Shown: positions 8,068 through 15,811 of the stretch, piece after piece
Position numbering within the stretch: position 1 is the first letter of the stretch
How the letters are laid out: the number at the start of each line of letters is the position of its first letter
Source: Streptomyces sp. NBC_00582
GTDB lineage: Bacteria > Actinomycetota > Actinomycetes > Streptomycetales > Streptomycetaceae
Direction: 5' to 3'
DNA length: 64,000 bases
Assembly (NCBI RefSeq): GCF_036345155.1
Contig: NZ_CP107772.1
Span: 8,928,001-8,992,000, forward strand
Position numbers and translations under genes: made by a program
The notes under the pieces: model-generated
Seen by the model: only the letters and a program-made list of their open reading frames with translations
What the model was told of the DNA's origin: nothing
The model's database searches: none

Positions 8068-9398
8068 TGGTCCGCCCCTTCCACGGGGTCCTCGGCGAGC
8101 GGGGCGTGCAGCAGCACGCGCGCGGCACGGCGGCCGGACGCGTCGACCACGTCCATGCGCCAGCCCGCGACCTCGACGCCGTCACCGACGGCCGGTATCC
8201 GGCCCAGCTCGGTGGCGACGAGGCCGGCGAGCGTCTCGTAGGGCCCCTCGGGGACGTTCAGGCCCACGCGCGCGAGCTGGTCCATCCGGGCCGCGCCGTC
8301 GGCCGAGTACAGCGCGCGGCCGGCGTCGTCGGTGCCGGCGGGGGCCAGGTCGGGCGTCTCGTGCGGGTCGTGCTCGTCGCGGACCTCGCCGACGACCTCC
8401 TCGACGATGTCCTCCAGCGTCGCCACACCCGCCGTGCCGCCGTACTCGTCGATGACCACGGCCATCGTCCGCTTGCCGGACAGCCGGTCGAGGAGCCGGT
8501 CCACGGTCAGCGACTCGGGCACCAGGAGCGGCTCGCGCATGATCTCCGAGACCGGCACGTGCAGCCGGCGCTCGGCGGGGATCGCCAGGGCGTCCTTGAT
8601 GTGCGCGGTGCCGACGACCGCGTCGAGGCCGCCGCGGTGGACGGGGAACCGGGACAGGCCCGTCGCCCGGGTCGCGTTCGCCACGTCCTCGCAGGTCGCC
8701 AGGGCGTCGAGGGAGATCACCTGGACGCGCGGGGTCATCACGTTCTCCGCGGTCAGGTCCGCCAGGTTCAGGGTGCGCACGAACAGCTCGGCGGTGTCCG
8801 CCTCCAGCGCGCCCTCGCGGGCCGAGTGGCGGGCCAGGGCGGCCAGCTCCTGGGGGCCGCGCGCGGCGGCCAGCTCCTCGGTGGGCTCCAGGCCGAAGCG
8901 GCGCACGACATGGTTGGCGGTGTTGTTGAGATGGGCGATGAACGGCCGGAAGGCGGCGCTGAACCACCGTTGCGCGTTGCCCACGGTCTTGGCCACGGGC
9001 AGCGGCGAGGAGATCGCCCAGTTCTTCGGCACCAGCTCGCCGACGACCATCAGGAACACCGTCGACAGCGCCGTCCCCAGGACGAGCGCCACCGAGCCGG
9101 ACGCCGCGCTCGACAGCCCGGCCGACTCCAGCGGCCCCGCGATCAGCGCGGCGATCGACGGCTCGGCCAGCATGCCGACCACCAGGTTGGTGACGGTGAT
9201 GCCGAGCTGGGCGCCGGAGAGCTGGAAGGTGAGATTCCGTACGGCCTTGAGCGCGCCGGACGCGCCGCGCTCACCGCGCTCCACCGCCCGCTCCAGCTCG
9301 CTGCGCTCGACCGTGGTCAGCGAGAACTCGGCGGCCACGAAGGCGCCGCAGGCGAGGGACAGCAGGATCGCCGCCAGCAGCAGGAGCACTTCCGTCAT
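8064..9398 (-). CDS. CNNM/CorC-type transmembrane CBS protein, long form (444 aa)
   Basis: The domain order is DUF21 membrane domain (about 1-190; FVAAEFSLTTVERSELE, VVGELVPKNWAISSPLPVAK), two CBS repeats (about 210-330; NVMTPRVQVI, VVIDEYGGTAGVATLEDIVEE), then a CorC_HlyC domain (about 345-435; ETLAGLVATELGRIPAVGD, VEVAGWRMDVVDASGRRAARV). The protein is a membrane-bound divalent-cation transporter or its regulator. It is first in the two-gene operon. The paralog pair may form a hetero-oligomer, which is inference. A 135-nt structured leader precedes it. Confidence 0.9.
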   Translation of the reverse strand: MTEVLLLLAAILLSLACGAFVAAEFSLTTVERSELERAVERGERGASGALKAVRNLTFQLSGAQLGITVTNLVVGMLAEPSIAALIAGPLESAGLSSAASGSVALVLGTALSTVFLMVVGELVPKNWAISSPLPVAKTVGNAQRWFSAAFRPFIAHLNNTANHVVRRFGLEPTEELAAARGPQELAALARHSAREGALEADTAELFVRTLNLADLTAENVMTPRVQVISLDALATCEDVANATRATGLSRFPVHRGGLDAVVGTAHIKDALAIPAERRLHVPVSEIMREPLLVPESLTVDRLLDRLSGKRTMAVVIDEYGGTAGVATLEDIVEEVVGEVRDEHDPHETPDLAPAGTDDAGRALYSADGAARMDQLARVGLNVPEGPYETLAGLVATELGRIPAVGDGVEVAGWRMDVVDASGRRAARVLLHAPLAEDPVEGADQ

Positions 9399-9546
9399 CG
9401 GTTCACCTCCGTCCCATGGTCCGGCAGGGCAGGGAGGATCGCGCGATGTCGCGCACGGCTACTGGGAGGCTCGCCCATGGGCGGACGCTCACACCTTTCG
9501 AGGACTGGCGGGGGACCGCACGGGTTCGTACGGCCCCCCAATAGTA
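9399..9546 (-). promoter_or_regulatory. Promoter -10 and structured leader of the CNNM operon
   Basis: On the minus strand a -10 TACTAT (9546-9541) is followed at once by a strong hairpin (9539-9510, 9-bp G/C stem with one G-U pair, loop about 12 nt). About 110 nt of further leader follow before the ATG at 9398, including GACATCGCGCGATC-type self-complementary runs. A good -35 is not visible. The hairpin lacks a T-tract, so it is a weak candidate terminator for the upstream GNAT gene. I could not match a named metal riboswitch. Confidence 0.4.
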
Positions 9547-9583
9547 AAGGATCGGCAAAACCGACCCGCGTCGGGGGCGTCGA

Positions 9584-10009
9584 TCAGTCGACCAGCGGCT
9601 TCACCCAGCGCCGCCAGTGCTCCTCCGGCGTGTACCCCGCCGCCCGCCACGCATGATGGGCCGTCTCGTTCCGGGTGAGCACCATCGCGTCCCCGCGCCG
9701 CCCGCCGAGCCGTACGAACCTCTCCTCGGCGGCGGCGAGCAGCGCCGTACCGACGCCCTGGCGGCGCCGCTCCGGGTGCACCGCCAGCCGGTACAGATGG
9801 CACCGCCAGCCGTCGAACCCGGCGATCACCGTGCCCACCAGCTCACCCCCGCGCTCGGCCAGCAGCAGCGCCTCGGGGTCACGGGCGACCAGCCGCTCCA
9901 CACCGGTGCGGTCGTCGCTGATGCTCGTGCCCTCGGCGGCGGTCTTCCAGAAGGCGAGGACGGCGTCCAGGTCGTCGGGCGTCGCGGCCCGTATGCGCAG
10001 ATCAGACAT
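9584..10009 (-). CDS. GNAT family N-acetyltransferase (141 aa)
   Basis: A complete GNAT fold. The N-terminal IRAATPDDLDAVLAFW strand and helix are followed by LYRLAVHPERRRQGVGTALL, the acetyl-CoA pyrophosphate loop (R-x-x-G-x-G/A), and a C-terminal NETAHHAWRAAGYTPEEHW with the usual Tyr. The ATG at 10009 (MSDLRIR) is preferred over an upstream in-frame ATG that would add a Pro/Arg-rich tail. It stands alone upstream of the CNNM leader. The acceptor substrate cannot be predicted. Confidence 0.85.
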   Translation of the reverse strand: MSDLRIRAATPDDLDAVLAFWKTAAEGTSISDDRTGVERLVARDPEALLLAERGGELVGTVIAGFDGWRCHLYRLAVHPERRRQGVGTALLAAAEERFVRLGGRRGDAMVLTRNETAHHAWRAAGYTPEEHWRRWVKPLVD

Positions 10010-10112
10010 GCGGCGATCCCACCACGGACGCCGTGGCGGGACGGCGCATTCCACGATCCGGACCCCCGCACATGGTCAGGGGTCCCCTCGCGCCATGCCG
10101 CGCCCGCGCCCC

Positions 10113-12680
10113 TCACTCGTGGGCGATCGCCGCCAGGACGTTCATCCGGGACGCGCGCAGGGCCGGGAGCAGGGCGGCCACGACGCCCACCACCGCCGAG
10201 CCGATGACGACCGCGACGATCGTGCCCCACGGGACGGCCAGCGCCTTCATGCCCTGGAGGGCGAGCACCTGCTGTATGCAGACGCCCCACACCAGTCCCA
10301 GCGCCAGCCCCAGCACCGCGCCGAACACCGCGATCACCACCGACTCCAGCCGGATCATCCGCCGCAGCTGCCGCCGGGCCAGCCCGATCGCCCGCAGCAG
10401 CCCGATCTCCCGGGTCCGCTCCACCACCGACAGCGCCAGCGTGTTGACGACGCCGAGCACCGCGATGACGATCGCGAGACCGAGCAGCGCGTACACCAGA
10501 TAGAGCAGGACGGCGATCTGGTCGTGCACCAGCTTCTTGTAGTCGGCCTGGTCACGCACCTGGACCTGCGGATACGGCTCGAGTGTCTTCTCCAGCCGGG
10601 GCCGCAGCTGCTCGGCGCCGGTGCCGGCGGCCGCGTTCACGTACAGCGCGGAGTCCTGGCCGTCGGGCACGTACTTCTCGACGGTGCCCATCCCGAGGAA
10701 GAGCCCGCCCTCCATCCCGAAGCCCTCGGAGGCGTCCTGGTCGGTGAGCGCGCCCACCTTCAGCGAGGTCGTGCGGTCGCCGGGGAAATCCGCCGGGAGC
10801 ACACTGCCGAGCTTCACCCCGTGGTCCTTCGCGAAGTCCACGTCCATCCCGATCGCGCCGTCCGCCAGCGCCGCCGCCGAGTCGCCCTCGGCGTACGTGA
10901 CATGGGCGACGTCGTCGACCCGGTCGTCGTATCCCGAGGCCGTGGTCTCGACCCGCTTGCCGTCCGGCAGCCGGATCGCGAGGGGCGCGAACCGCTGCCG
11001 TACGACGAGCCCGACGCCGTCGGTGTCACGGACCGCGTCCGTCACCTCCTGCGAGAAGGGCGTGAAGTTGGCGTTCTGGATCACGAAGTCCGCGCCGAGC
11101 GTCTTGTCGATCTGCTGGTCGAACGACTTCGACATCGACGCGCTCGCCACCGACATGCCGCCGACCAGGGCCAGGCCCACCATCAGCGCGGCGGCGGTGG
11201 CACCCGTACGACGGGGATTGCGCAGGGCGTTGCGCTGGCTCATCCGCCCGACCGGCCCGAACAGGGCGGGGAAGGCGCCGCCGAGGACCCGGATCACCGG
11301 CCGGACCAGCAGCGGTCCCGCGATCACCATGGCGATCAGCGTCAGGACCACGCCGAGGCCCAGCAGGGAGGCCGCGGACGCCGTCTTCGAGGCGGTCGCG
11401 CAGCCCAGCAGCGCGGCCGCGCCCAGCGCCCCGACGACCGCCCCGACGATCGCGCGCACTTTCAGCGGCCGGCCCACCCCGGCGATGTCCGCGTCCGAGA
11501 GGGCCGCCATGGGCGACACGGTGGCCGCGCGCCGGGCCGGGAGGTAGGCGGCGACGAAGGTGACGCCCACGCCGACGACGTACGCCGCCACCGGGGTTGC
11601 CCAGCCGACCACCATCTCGGTGGTCTTCAGGTTCATGCCGAACGCGCTCATCAGCCGGATCAGCCCGGCAGCGAGCCCGATGCCGGCCGCGAGACCCAGG
11701 GTGGAGCCGACGAGCCCGAGCAGCACCGCCTCGGTGAGCACCGAGCGCCGCACCTGACGGCGGTCGGCGCCGAGCGCCCGCAGCAGGCCCAGCTCACGGG
11801 TGCGCTGGGCGATCAGCATCGAGAAGGTGTTGACGATGAGGAACACGCCGACCAGCACGGCGATGCCGGCGAACCCCAGCATCACGTACTTGATGACGTC
11901 GAGGAAGCCGCCCAGCGACGCGGCCGAGGACTTGGCCTGCTCGTCGGCGGTCTTCACGTCGTACGGACCCGAGCCCAGCGCGGCCGCGACGCGGTCCTTG
12001 AGCACGGCGTCGGAGACACCCGGCGCCGCGTCGACCGAGATGCCGGTGGCCTTGTCGGCCGAGCCCAGCAGCTCGGTCGCGGCGACCTTGGGGTCGAGGA
12101 AGACGAGGGCCGCGCCGGGGTTGGTGGTGGTGAAGGTGGCGATGCCGACAATCTCGACGTCGAAGGAGCCCGGCTGGGCCATCACGGTGAGCGTGTCGCC
12201 GATCTTCACATGCTTCTTGTCGGCGGTGTCGGCGTCCAGCATGGCCTGCCCGGCGCCCTGCGGGGCGTGGCCGGAGGTCAGCTTCACCGGACTGCGGTGG
12301 GTGAGGTACCAGTCGGTGGCGATGGTGGGGGCGCCGGTCGTCGGACCGACGGACTTGTGGTCGCTGTCGACGACCGTGATGTTCTCCACGCTGACGTCCG
12401 CGTGCGCGGAGGCGACCCCGTCGACGCCGGCGACCTCGGCGGCGAGGGCGGCCGGGACCGTCTGCACCGCGCCGCTCGGCACGTTGGAGTTCAGGTCGTC
12501 CTTCGGTTCCACCGTCACATCCGCCGAGGTGGAGGCGAACAGCCGGTCGAAGGTACGGGTCACCGTGTCCGAGAAGATCAGACTGCCCGCGACGAACGCC
12601 ACGGACAGCACGACGGCGAGGGCCGACAGCAGCAGCCGTCCCTTGTGCGCGAGGAAACTCCTGAGCGTCGCCTTCAGCAC
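10113..12680 (-). CDS. ABC transporter permease, FtsX/MacB type (855 aa)
   Basis: A duplicated FtsX-like permease. After an N-terminal membrane anchor (about 18-40) comes a large extracytoplasmic MacB-like region. Two three-helix FtsX domains follow (about 280-400 and 730-850), each with the signature ERTREIGLLRAIG or QRTRELGLLRALGADRR, plus a helix pair between. The GTG start at 12680 is 4 nt after the ATPase stop, showing a two-gene operon. Such exporters move lipids, peptides or antibiotics, or act as mechanotransmission complexes. No sensor kinase is adjacent, so the cargo is unknown. Confidence 0.9.
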   Translation of the reverse strand: MLKATLRSFLAHKGRLLLSALAVVLSVAFVAGSLIFSDTVTRTFDRLFASTSADVTVEPKDDLNSNVPSGAVQTVPAALAAEVAGVDGVASAHADVSVENITVVDSDHKSVGPTTGAPTIATDWYLTHRSPVKLTSGHAPQGAGQAMLDADTADKKHVKIGDTLTVMAQPGSFDVEIVGIATFTTTNPGAALVFLDPKVAATELLGSADKATGISVDAAPGVSDAVLKDRVAAALGSGPYDVKTADEQAKSSAASLGGFLDVIKYVMLGFAGIAVLVGVFLIVNTFSMLIAQRTRELGLLRALGADRRQVRRSVLTEAVLLGLVGSTLGLAAGIGLAAGLIRLMSAFGMNLKTTEMVVGWATPVAAYVVGVGVTFVAAYLPARRAATVSPMAALSDADIAGVGRPLKVRAIVGAVVGALGAAALLGCATASKTASAASLLGLGVVLTLIAMVIAGPLLVRPVIRVLGGAFPALFGPVGRMSQRNALRNPRRTGATAAALMVGLALVGGMSVASASMSKSFDQQIDKTLGADFVIQNANFTPFSQEVTDAVRDTDGVGLVVRQRFAPLAIRLPDGKRVETTASGYDDRVDDVAHVTYAEGDSAAALADGAIGMDVDFAKDHGVKLGSVLPADFPGDRTTSLKVGALTDQDASEGFGMEGGLFLGMGTVEKYVPDGQDSALYVNAAAGTGAEQLRPRLEKTLEPYPQVQVRDQADYKKLVHDQIAVLLYLVYALLGLAIVIAVLGVVNTLALSVVERTREIGLLRAIGLARRQLRRMIRLESVVIAVFGAVLGLALGLVWGVCIQQVLALQGMKALAVPWGTIVAVVIGSAVVGVVAALLPALRASRMNVLAAIAHE

Positions 12681-12684
12681 CGGG

Positions 12685-13476
12685 TCAGTCCTCCTCGGGT
12701 GCGGTGCCGTCGCCGGACGCGCGACCGACGTCGAACCGCTTCATGCGTTCGAGTACGGCGTCCGCCGTAGGCCGCTCCATCCGATCCACTATCCGGCCGT
12801 CCGCCAGGAAGAGGACCAGGTCGGAGTGGGCCGCGGCGCCCGGGTCGTGGGTGACCATGACGACCGTCTGGCCGAGCTCGTCCACCGCCTGGCGCAGGAA
12901 CGCGAGAACCTCCAGACCGGCCCGTGAGTCCAGGTTGCCGGTCGGCTCGTCCGCGAAGATCAGCTCGGGCCGGGAGACCAGCGCCCGGGCGCAGGCCACC
13001 CGCTGCTGCTGTCCGCCGGAGAGCTGGGACGGCCGGTGCTTGAGGCGCTCGCGCAGCCCGAGCGTGTCGACGACCTGGTCCAGCCACTTCTCGTCGGGCT
13101 TGCGGCCCGCGATGTCCATGGGCAGCGTGATGTTCTCCGCCGCGTTCAGCGTCGGGATCAGGTTGAACGACTGGAACATGAACCCGATCCGGTCCCGCCT
13201 GAGCCGGGTCAGCTCCCGCTCCTTCAGGCCCGTGATCTCCGTGTCGCCGAGCCAGACCTGGCCGGCCGAGACGGTGTCCAGCCCGGCCAGACAGTGCATC
13301 AGGGTGGACTTCCCGGACCCCGAGGGCCCCATGACCGCGGTGAACCGGCCCCGGGCGATGCTCACGTCCACCGAGTCCAGTGCCAGCACCGCCGTCTCGC
13401 CGGAGCCGTACGCCTTGGTGAGTGCCTGGGCTCGGGCCGCGATTCCGTCGGGTGTGGACAAGGCCGCTGTGGACAA
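12685..13476 (-). CDS. ABC transporter ATP-binding protein (LolD/MacB type, 263 aa)
   Basis: Walker A GPSGSGKST (about residues 50-58), Q-loop FMFQSFNLIP, signature LSGGQQQR, Walker B ELIFADEP followed by TGNLDS, and the H-loop VTHDPG are all intact. The TTG start at 13476 follows GGAGGCAGTC. It powers the FtsX-type permease that follows 4 nt downstream. Residues after about 235 form a short extension (DAVLERMKRFDVGRASGDG) that is rich in charged and Gly residues. Confidence 0.93.
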   Translation of the reverse strand: MSTAALSTPDGIAARAQALTKAYGSGETAVLALDSVDVSIARGRFTAVMGPSGSGKSTLMHCLAGLDTVSAGQVWLGDTEITGLKERELTRLRRDRIGFMFQSFNLIPTLNAAENITLPMDIAGRKPDEKWLDQVVDTLGLRERLKHRPSQLSGGQQQRVACARALVSRPELIFADEPTGNLDSRAGLEVLAFLRQAVDELGQTVVMVTHDPGAAAHSDLVLFLADGRIVDRMERPTADAVLERMKRFDVGRASGDGTAPEED

Positions 13477-13561
13477 GACTGCCTCCTCGCTCGCGTGGAC
13501 CGTGCCGAGAGTAGTGTGACCCGGCGCACAGCCGGTATCTCTTTTCGATTCCGGCGCGCCC

Positions 13562-13590
13562 TTGCCCCGCTAGCACCCTCGCGCTAGCGT
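13562..13590 (+). promoter_or_regulatory. Leaderless promoter with a palindromic operator
   Basis: -35 TTGCCC (13562-13567), a 17-bp spacer and -10 TAGCGT (13585-13590) place the start of transcription at or next to the ATG at 13598, so the mRNA is probably leaderless. GCTAGC repeats at 13569-13574 and 13583-13588 form an inverted repeat with 8-bp spacing over the spacer and -10. This is a good operator for the ribbon-helix-helix protein encoded next. Confidence 0.65.
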
Positions 13591-13597
13591 CGAGGGT

Positions 13598-13840
13598 ATG
13601 GCGAAGACCCAGCTGAACGTACGCGTCGACGAGGGCACGGCCCGCGCCGCGCGCGAGCGCGCCACGGCACGCGGCATGAGCGTCAACCGCTACATAGAGG
13701 AGCTGGTCAGACAGGACGCGGGCGAGGTGGGTCACACCTTCGTGGAGGCCGCCGCCGACTTCATGAAGCAGTACGAGAGCGTCTTCGCCGAGGAATTCGG
13801 CGCGGACCGTGAGGGCACTGTGCCGGAAGGCCGCCGCTGA
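13598..13840 (+). CDS. Ribbon-helix-helix DNA-binding protein, antitoxin-like (80 aa)
   Basis: The N-terminal KTQLNVRVDEGTARAARERA (the beta strand and first helix) and GMSVNRYIEELVRQD (second helix) form a classical RHH dimerisation and DNA-binding domain (residues 3-47). The C-terminal half (HTFVEAAADFMKQYESVFAEEF) is a helical tail of the kind that wraps a toxin partner. It is co-transcribed with the Fic-like gene 4 nt downstream and probably represses its own promoter through the GCTAGC repeats. It could also be a stand-alone regulator. Confidence 0.8.
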   Translation: MAKTQLNVRVDEGTARAARERATARGMSVNRYIEELVRQDAGEVGHTFVEAAADFMKQYESVFAEEFGADREGTVPEGRR

Positions 13841-13844
13841 TCCC

Positions 13845-14219
13845 TTGAGCGACCTCCGTATCGATCTCGCCTGGCTCCTCATGCTCGCCGAACAGCAGAC
13901 CCCGGGCGACCCCCAGGTCACCGACTGGGGCGCCCTGATCGCCGCCGTGGCCCGCCACCAGGCCGAGATATTCGACGTCCCCGTCTACACCGACCCCCCG
14001 GCCCGCGCGGCCGCGCTGCTCCAACTCCTCATCCACGTCCCGGCCCTGGAGCGCTCCAACGCGCTGTTCGCCTGCGCGGTCGCCTACGCCTACCTCGTGG
14101 CCAGCGGACTGAAGGTGGCCACCTCACCCGAACAGGTCCGGGATCTGGCCCGCCTGGTCAAGACCGGCGAGGCATCGGTGGCCGACATCGCCCAGGAACT
14201 GCGCCAGTGGAGCCTGTGA
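13845..14219 (+). CDS. Fic/Doc-like toxin-type protein with degenerate active site (124 aa)
   Basis: The TTG at 13845 (MSDLRIDLAW) follows the RHH stop by 4 nt; a GTG at 13809 would overlap the RHH gene by 32 bp. A helical protein of Doc size. Aligned to Fic/Doc by pattern, VPALERSNALFACAVAYAYL corresponds to the HxFxDGNKR helix, but the catalytic His position is Pro and GNKR is replaced by SNAL. The N-terminal QVTDWGALIAAVARHQAEIF also fits Doc. The fold assignment is inference from pattern and from similar Streptomyces annotations. AMP- or phosphate-transfer activity looks unlikely as the motif stands. Confidence 0.65.
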   Translation: MSDLRIDLAWLLMLAEQQTPGDPQVTDWGALIAAVARHQAEIFDVPVYTDPPARAAALLQLLIHVPALERSNALFACAVAYAYLVASGLKVATSPEQVRDLARLVKTGEASVADIAQELRQWSL

Positions 14220-14232
14220 GGACGCCCCGCGC

Positions 14233-14907
14233 CTAAACTTTGCGGGCCGTGCCGAGGACGCCGTAGGAGAAGGGGAACCTCGGCCCCTTCTCCGGCAGGA
14301 GTATCCGCCGGTACGGGCCGAGTTCGAACCCGGCGGCGCGCAGGGCGCCGACCGTGTCCCGGGTCAGATGGCAGCCACCCGCCAGGGACGGCCAGACCGT
14401 GCGGTCCAGGGCGCGCTGGGTGGCGCGCATCGCCCGTCCGCCGCCGGGGCCGTGTTCGAGGAACCGCAGCTCACCGCCGGGCCGCAGCACCCGCCGCAGC
14501 TCGGCGAGCGCGCGCGGCACGTCCCGCACACTGCACAGCACCAGCGAGACCACCGCCGCGTCGAACGCCTCGCTCTTGACCGGCAGCGCCTCCGCGACAC
14601 CGGGCACCAGGTCCACCGGCACCCCGGCGCGCAGCGCCGCCTCCAGCGCCAGCTTCCGCATCCGGCGCTCCGGCTCGATCGCGACGACCTCCGAGACGGC
14701 ACCCGGATAGTGCGCGAAGTTCAGTCCGTTGCCCGCGCCGATCTCGATGACCCGCCCGGCGAGCCCGGCGAGCAGCCGCTCCCGCACACCGGCGAGACCG
14801 GCCCGGCTCTCCGCGGCCGTACCGAGCGCGGCGTAGAAGCGGGCGAACAGCGGGTGGTGGACGGGGTCACCGGGCACCCGGCCGGAGCCGGCGGACCGTA
14901 TCGGCAT
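14233..14907 (-). CDS. Class I SAM-dependent methyltransferase (224 aa)
   Basis: The SAM motif I VIEIGAGNGLNFAHYP (about residues 52-67) is followed by the acidic VAIEPERRM, motif post-I/II VAEALPVKSEAFDAAVVSLVLCSV and motif III ELRRVLRPGGELRFLEHG. This is the Methyltransf_11 pattern. ATG at 14907 follows GGGAGGTCGTC; a longer frame upstream is not protein-like. It converges on the Fic-like gene with a gap of only 13 bp. The closing region (LLPEKGPRFPFSYGVLGTARK) is typical of small-molecule or lipid methyltransferases, but the acceptor is unknown. Confidence 0.87.
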   Translation of the reverse strand: MPIRSAGSGRVPGDPVHHPLFARFYAALGTAAESRAGLAGVRERLLAGLAGRVIEIGAGNGLNFAHYPGAVSEVVAIEPERRMRKLALEAALRAGVPVDLVPGVAEALPVKSEAFDAAVVSLVLCSVRDVPRALAELRRVLRPGGELRFLEHGPGGGRAMRATQRALDRTVWPSLAGGCHLTRDTVGALRAAGFELGPYRRILLPEKGPRFPFSYGVLGTARKV

Positions 14908-15009
14908 GACGACCTCCCGGGCAGGACGGGCCTCCCCGGGATTCTCCCCCGTGGGGAGCCGTCGCACCCCCGCTGTCCTTCACACGGGTGTCACCGGCTC
15001 ACGCCGGGG

Positions 15010-15696
15010 TCACTGGATGAAGTCGCGCACCTGCTCGTAGACGCCGTGGTCGTTGTTCATGTCGTCGTGCGAGATGCAGCCGACGCCGACGTTGGTGGCC
15101 CCGCTCAGCAGCGCCGAGGAGTCGGGGTCGATGGCGGCGTCGCAGTTCGACCAGTACGTGGCGTAGCTGACGCTGCCCGGCGTCTCGTCACCGGAGTTGA
15201 GCGCGGTGAGGAACGAGCTGCCGGTGACCATCTCCGCGCAGGAGGTGTACAGCCAGGAGCACCAGGCCGCCACCGACGTACCGTGGTTGACGCCCGCGAC
15301 GGACACGAAGTCGTCCACGTACGACGTGCCGCCGAGGTTCTTGAGGTAGTAGCGGGAGCTGAGGGCTCCCATCGAGTGGACGACCACGTCGACCTTGCTC
15401 GCGCCGGTTCTCGCCAGCACGTTCTTGATCTCGGTGGCCAGCTGGGAGGCCGTGGTGGCGTTCGACTGGGACCAGCTGTAGGTCCACGCGTCCAGCTCGG
15501 CGGCCGTGTAGCCGTCGGCCTTGAAGTCGGCGACCCAGTCGTTCCAGCTGCTGGAGGAGCTGCTGATGCCGTGTACGAAGACGATGGGGTTGTGGGTCGC
15601 GGCGTGGGCGGTGGGGGCGGAGAACGACAGTGACAGAAGGAGCGAAGAGGCCGCGGCCGTGAGGACCGTGGCGATGCGACGCCTGGCGCGCTGCAT
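15010..15696 (-). CDS. Secreted triacylglycerol lipase (class 2 lipase family, 228 aa)
   Basis: A Sec signal peptide (MQRARRR, then a Ser/Leu/Ala core, AHA cleavage at about residue 32) precedes an alpha/beta hydrolase. [16 protein letters not shown] gives the oxyanion hole and [17 protein letters not shown] the nucleophile elbow with its Ser. The catalytic His is likely in [18 protein letters not shown]. The pair of Cys near [12 protein letters not shown] may form a disulfide. The ATG at 15696 has GGAGG upstream. It is divergent from a LuxR-type regulator, with an inverted repeat between them, which suggests local control. Confidence 0.88.
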   Translation of the reverse strand: MQRARRRIATVLTAAASSLLLSLSFSAPTAHAATHNPIVFVHGISSSSSSWNDWVADFKADGYTAAELDAWTYSWSQSNATTASQLATEIKNVLARTGASKVDVVVHSMGALSSRYYLKNLGGTSYVDDFVSVAGVNHGTSVAAWCSWLYTSCAEMVTGSSFLTALNSGDETPGSVSYATYWSNCDAAIDPDSSALLSGATNVGVGCISHDDMNNDHGVYEQVRDFIQ

Positions 15697-15775
15697 GATG
15701 CCTCCTGAAACGGGTGGGGTTGCCAGGAGTGTCCGACCAGGTCTACGCGCGCCGCATCGGTGAAATCGCCGGTCT

Positions 15776-15790
15776 TTACTGTTCAAGTAA
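15776..15790. promoter_or_regulatory. Inverted repeat between the lipase and LuxR genes
   Basis: TTACT-GTTCA-AGTAA has perfect 5-bp arms in the 115-bp gap between the divergent lipase and LuxR genes, 22 bp before the LuxR start. Its AT content is high for this genome. Candidate binding site for the neighbouring LuxR-type protein. Confidence 0.4.
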
Positions 15791-15811
15791 CCCGCCAGTA
15801 ACGTCAATTGC

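Noticed and set aside
9399..9546. M-box or yybP-ykoY riboswitch before the CNNM operon
   Set aside because: I could not find the conserved blocks of either class; kept only as a structured leader.
9675..12770. A 1031-codon open frame on the plus strand
   Set aside because: It is antisense to the clear FtsX permease and has the His/Arg/Asp/Gly-rich composition of a GC-rich shadow frame.
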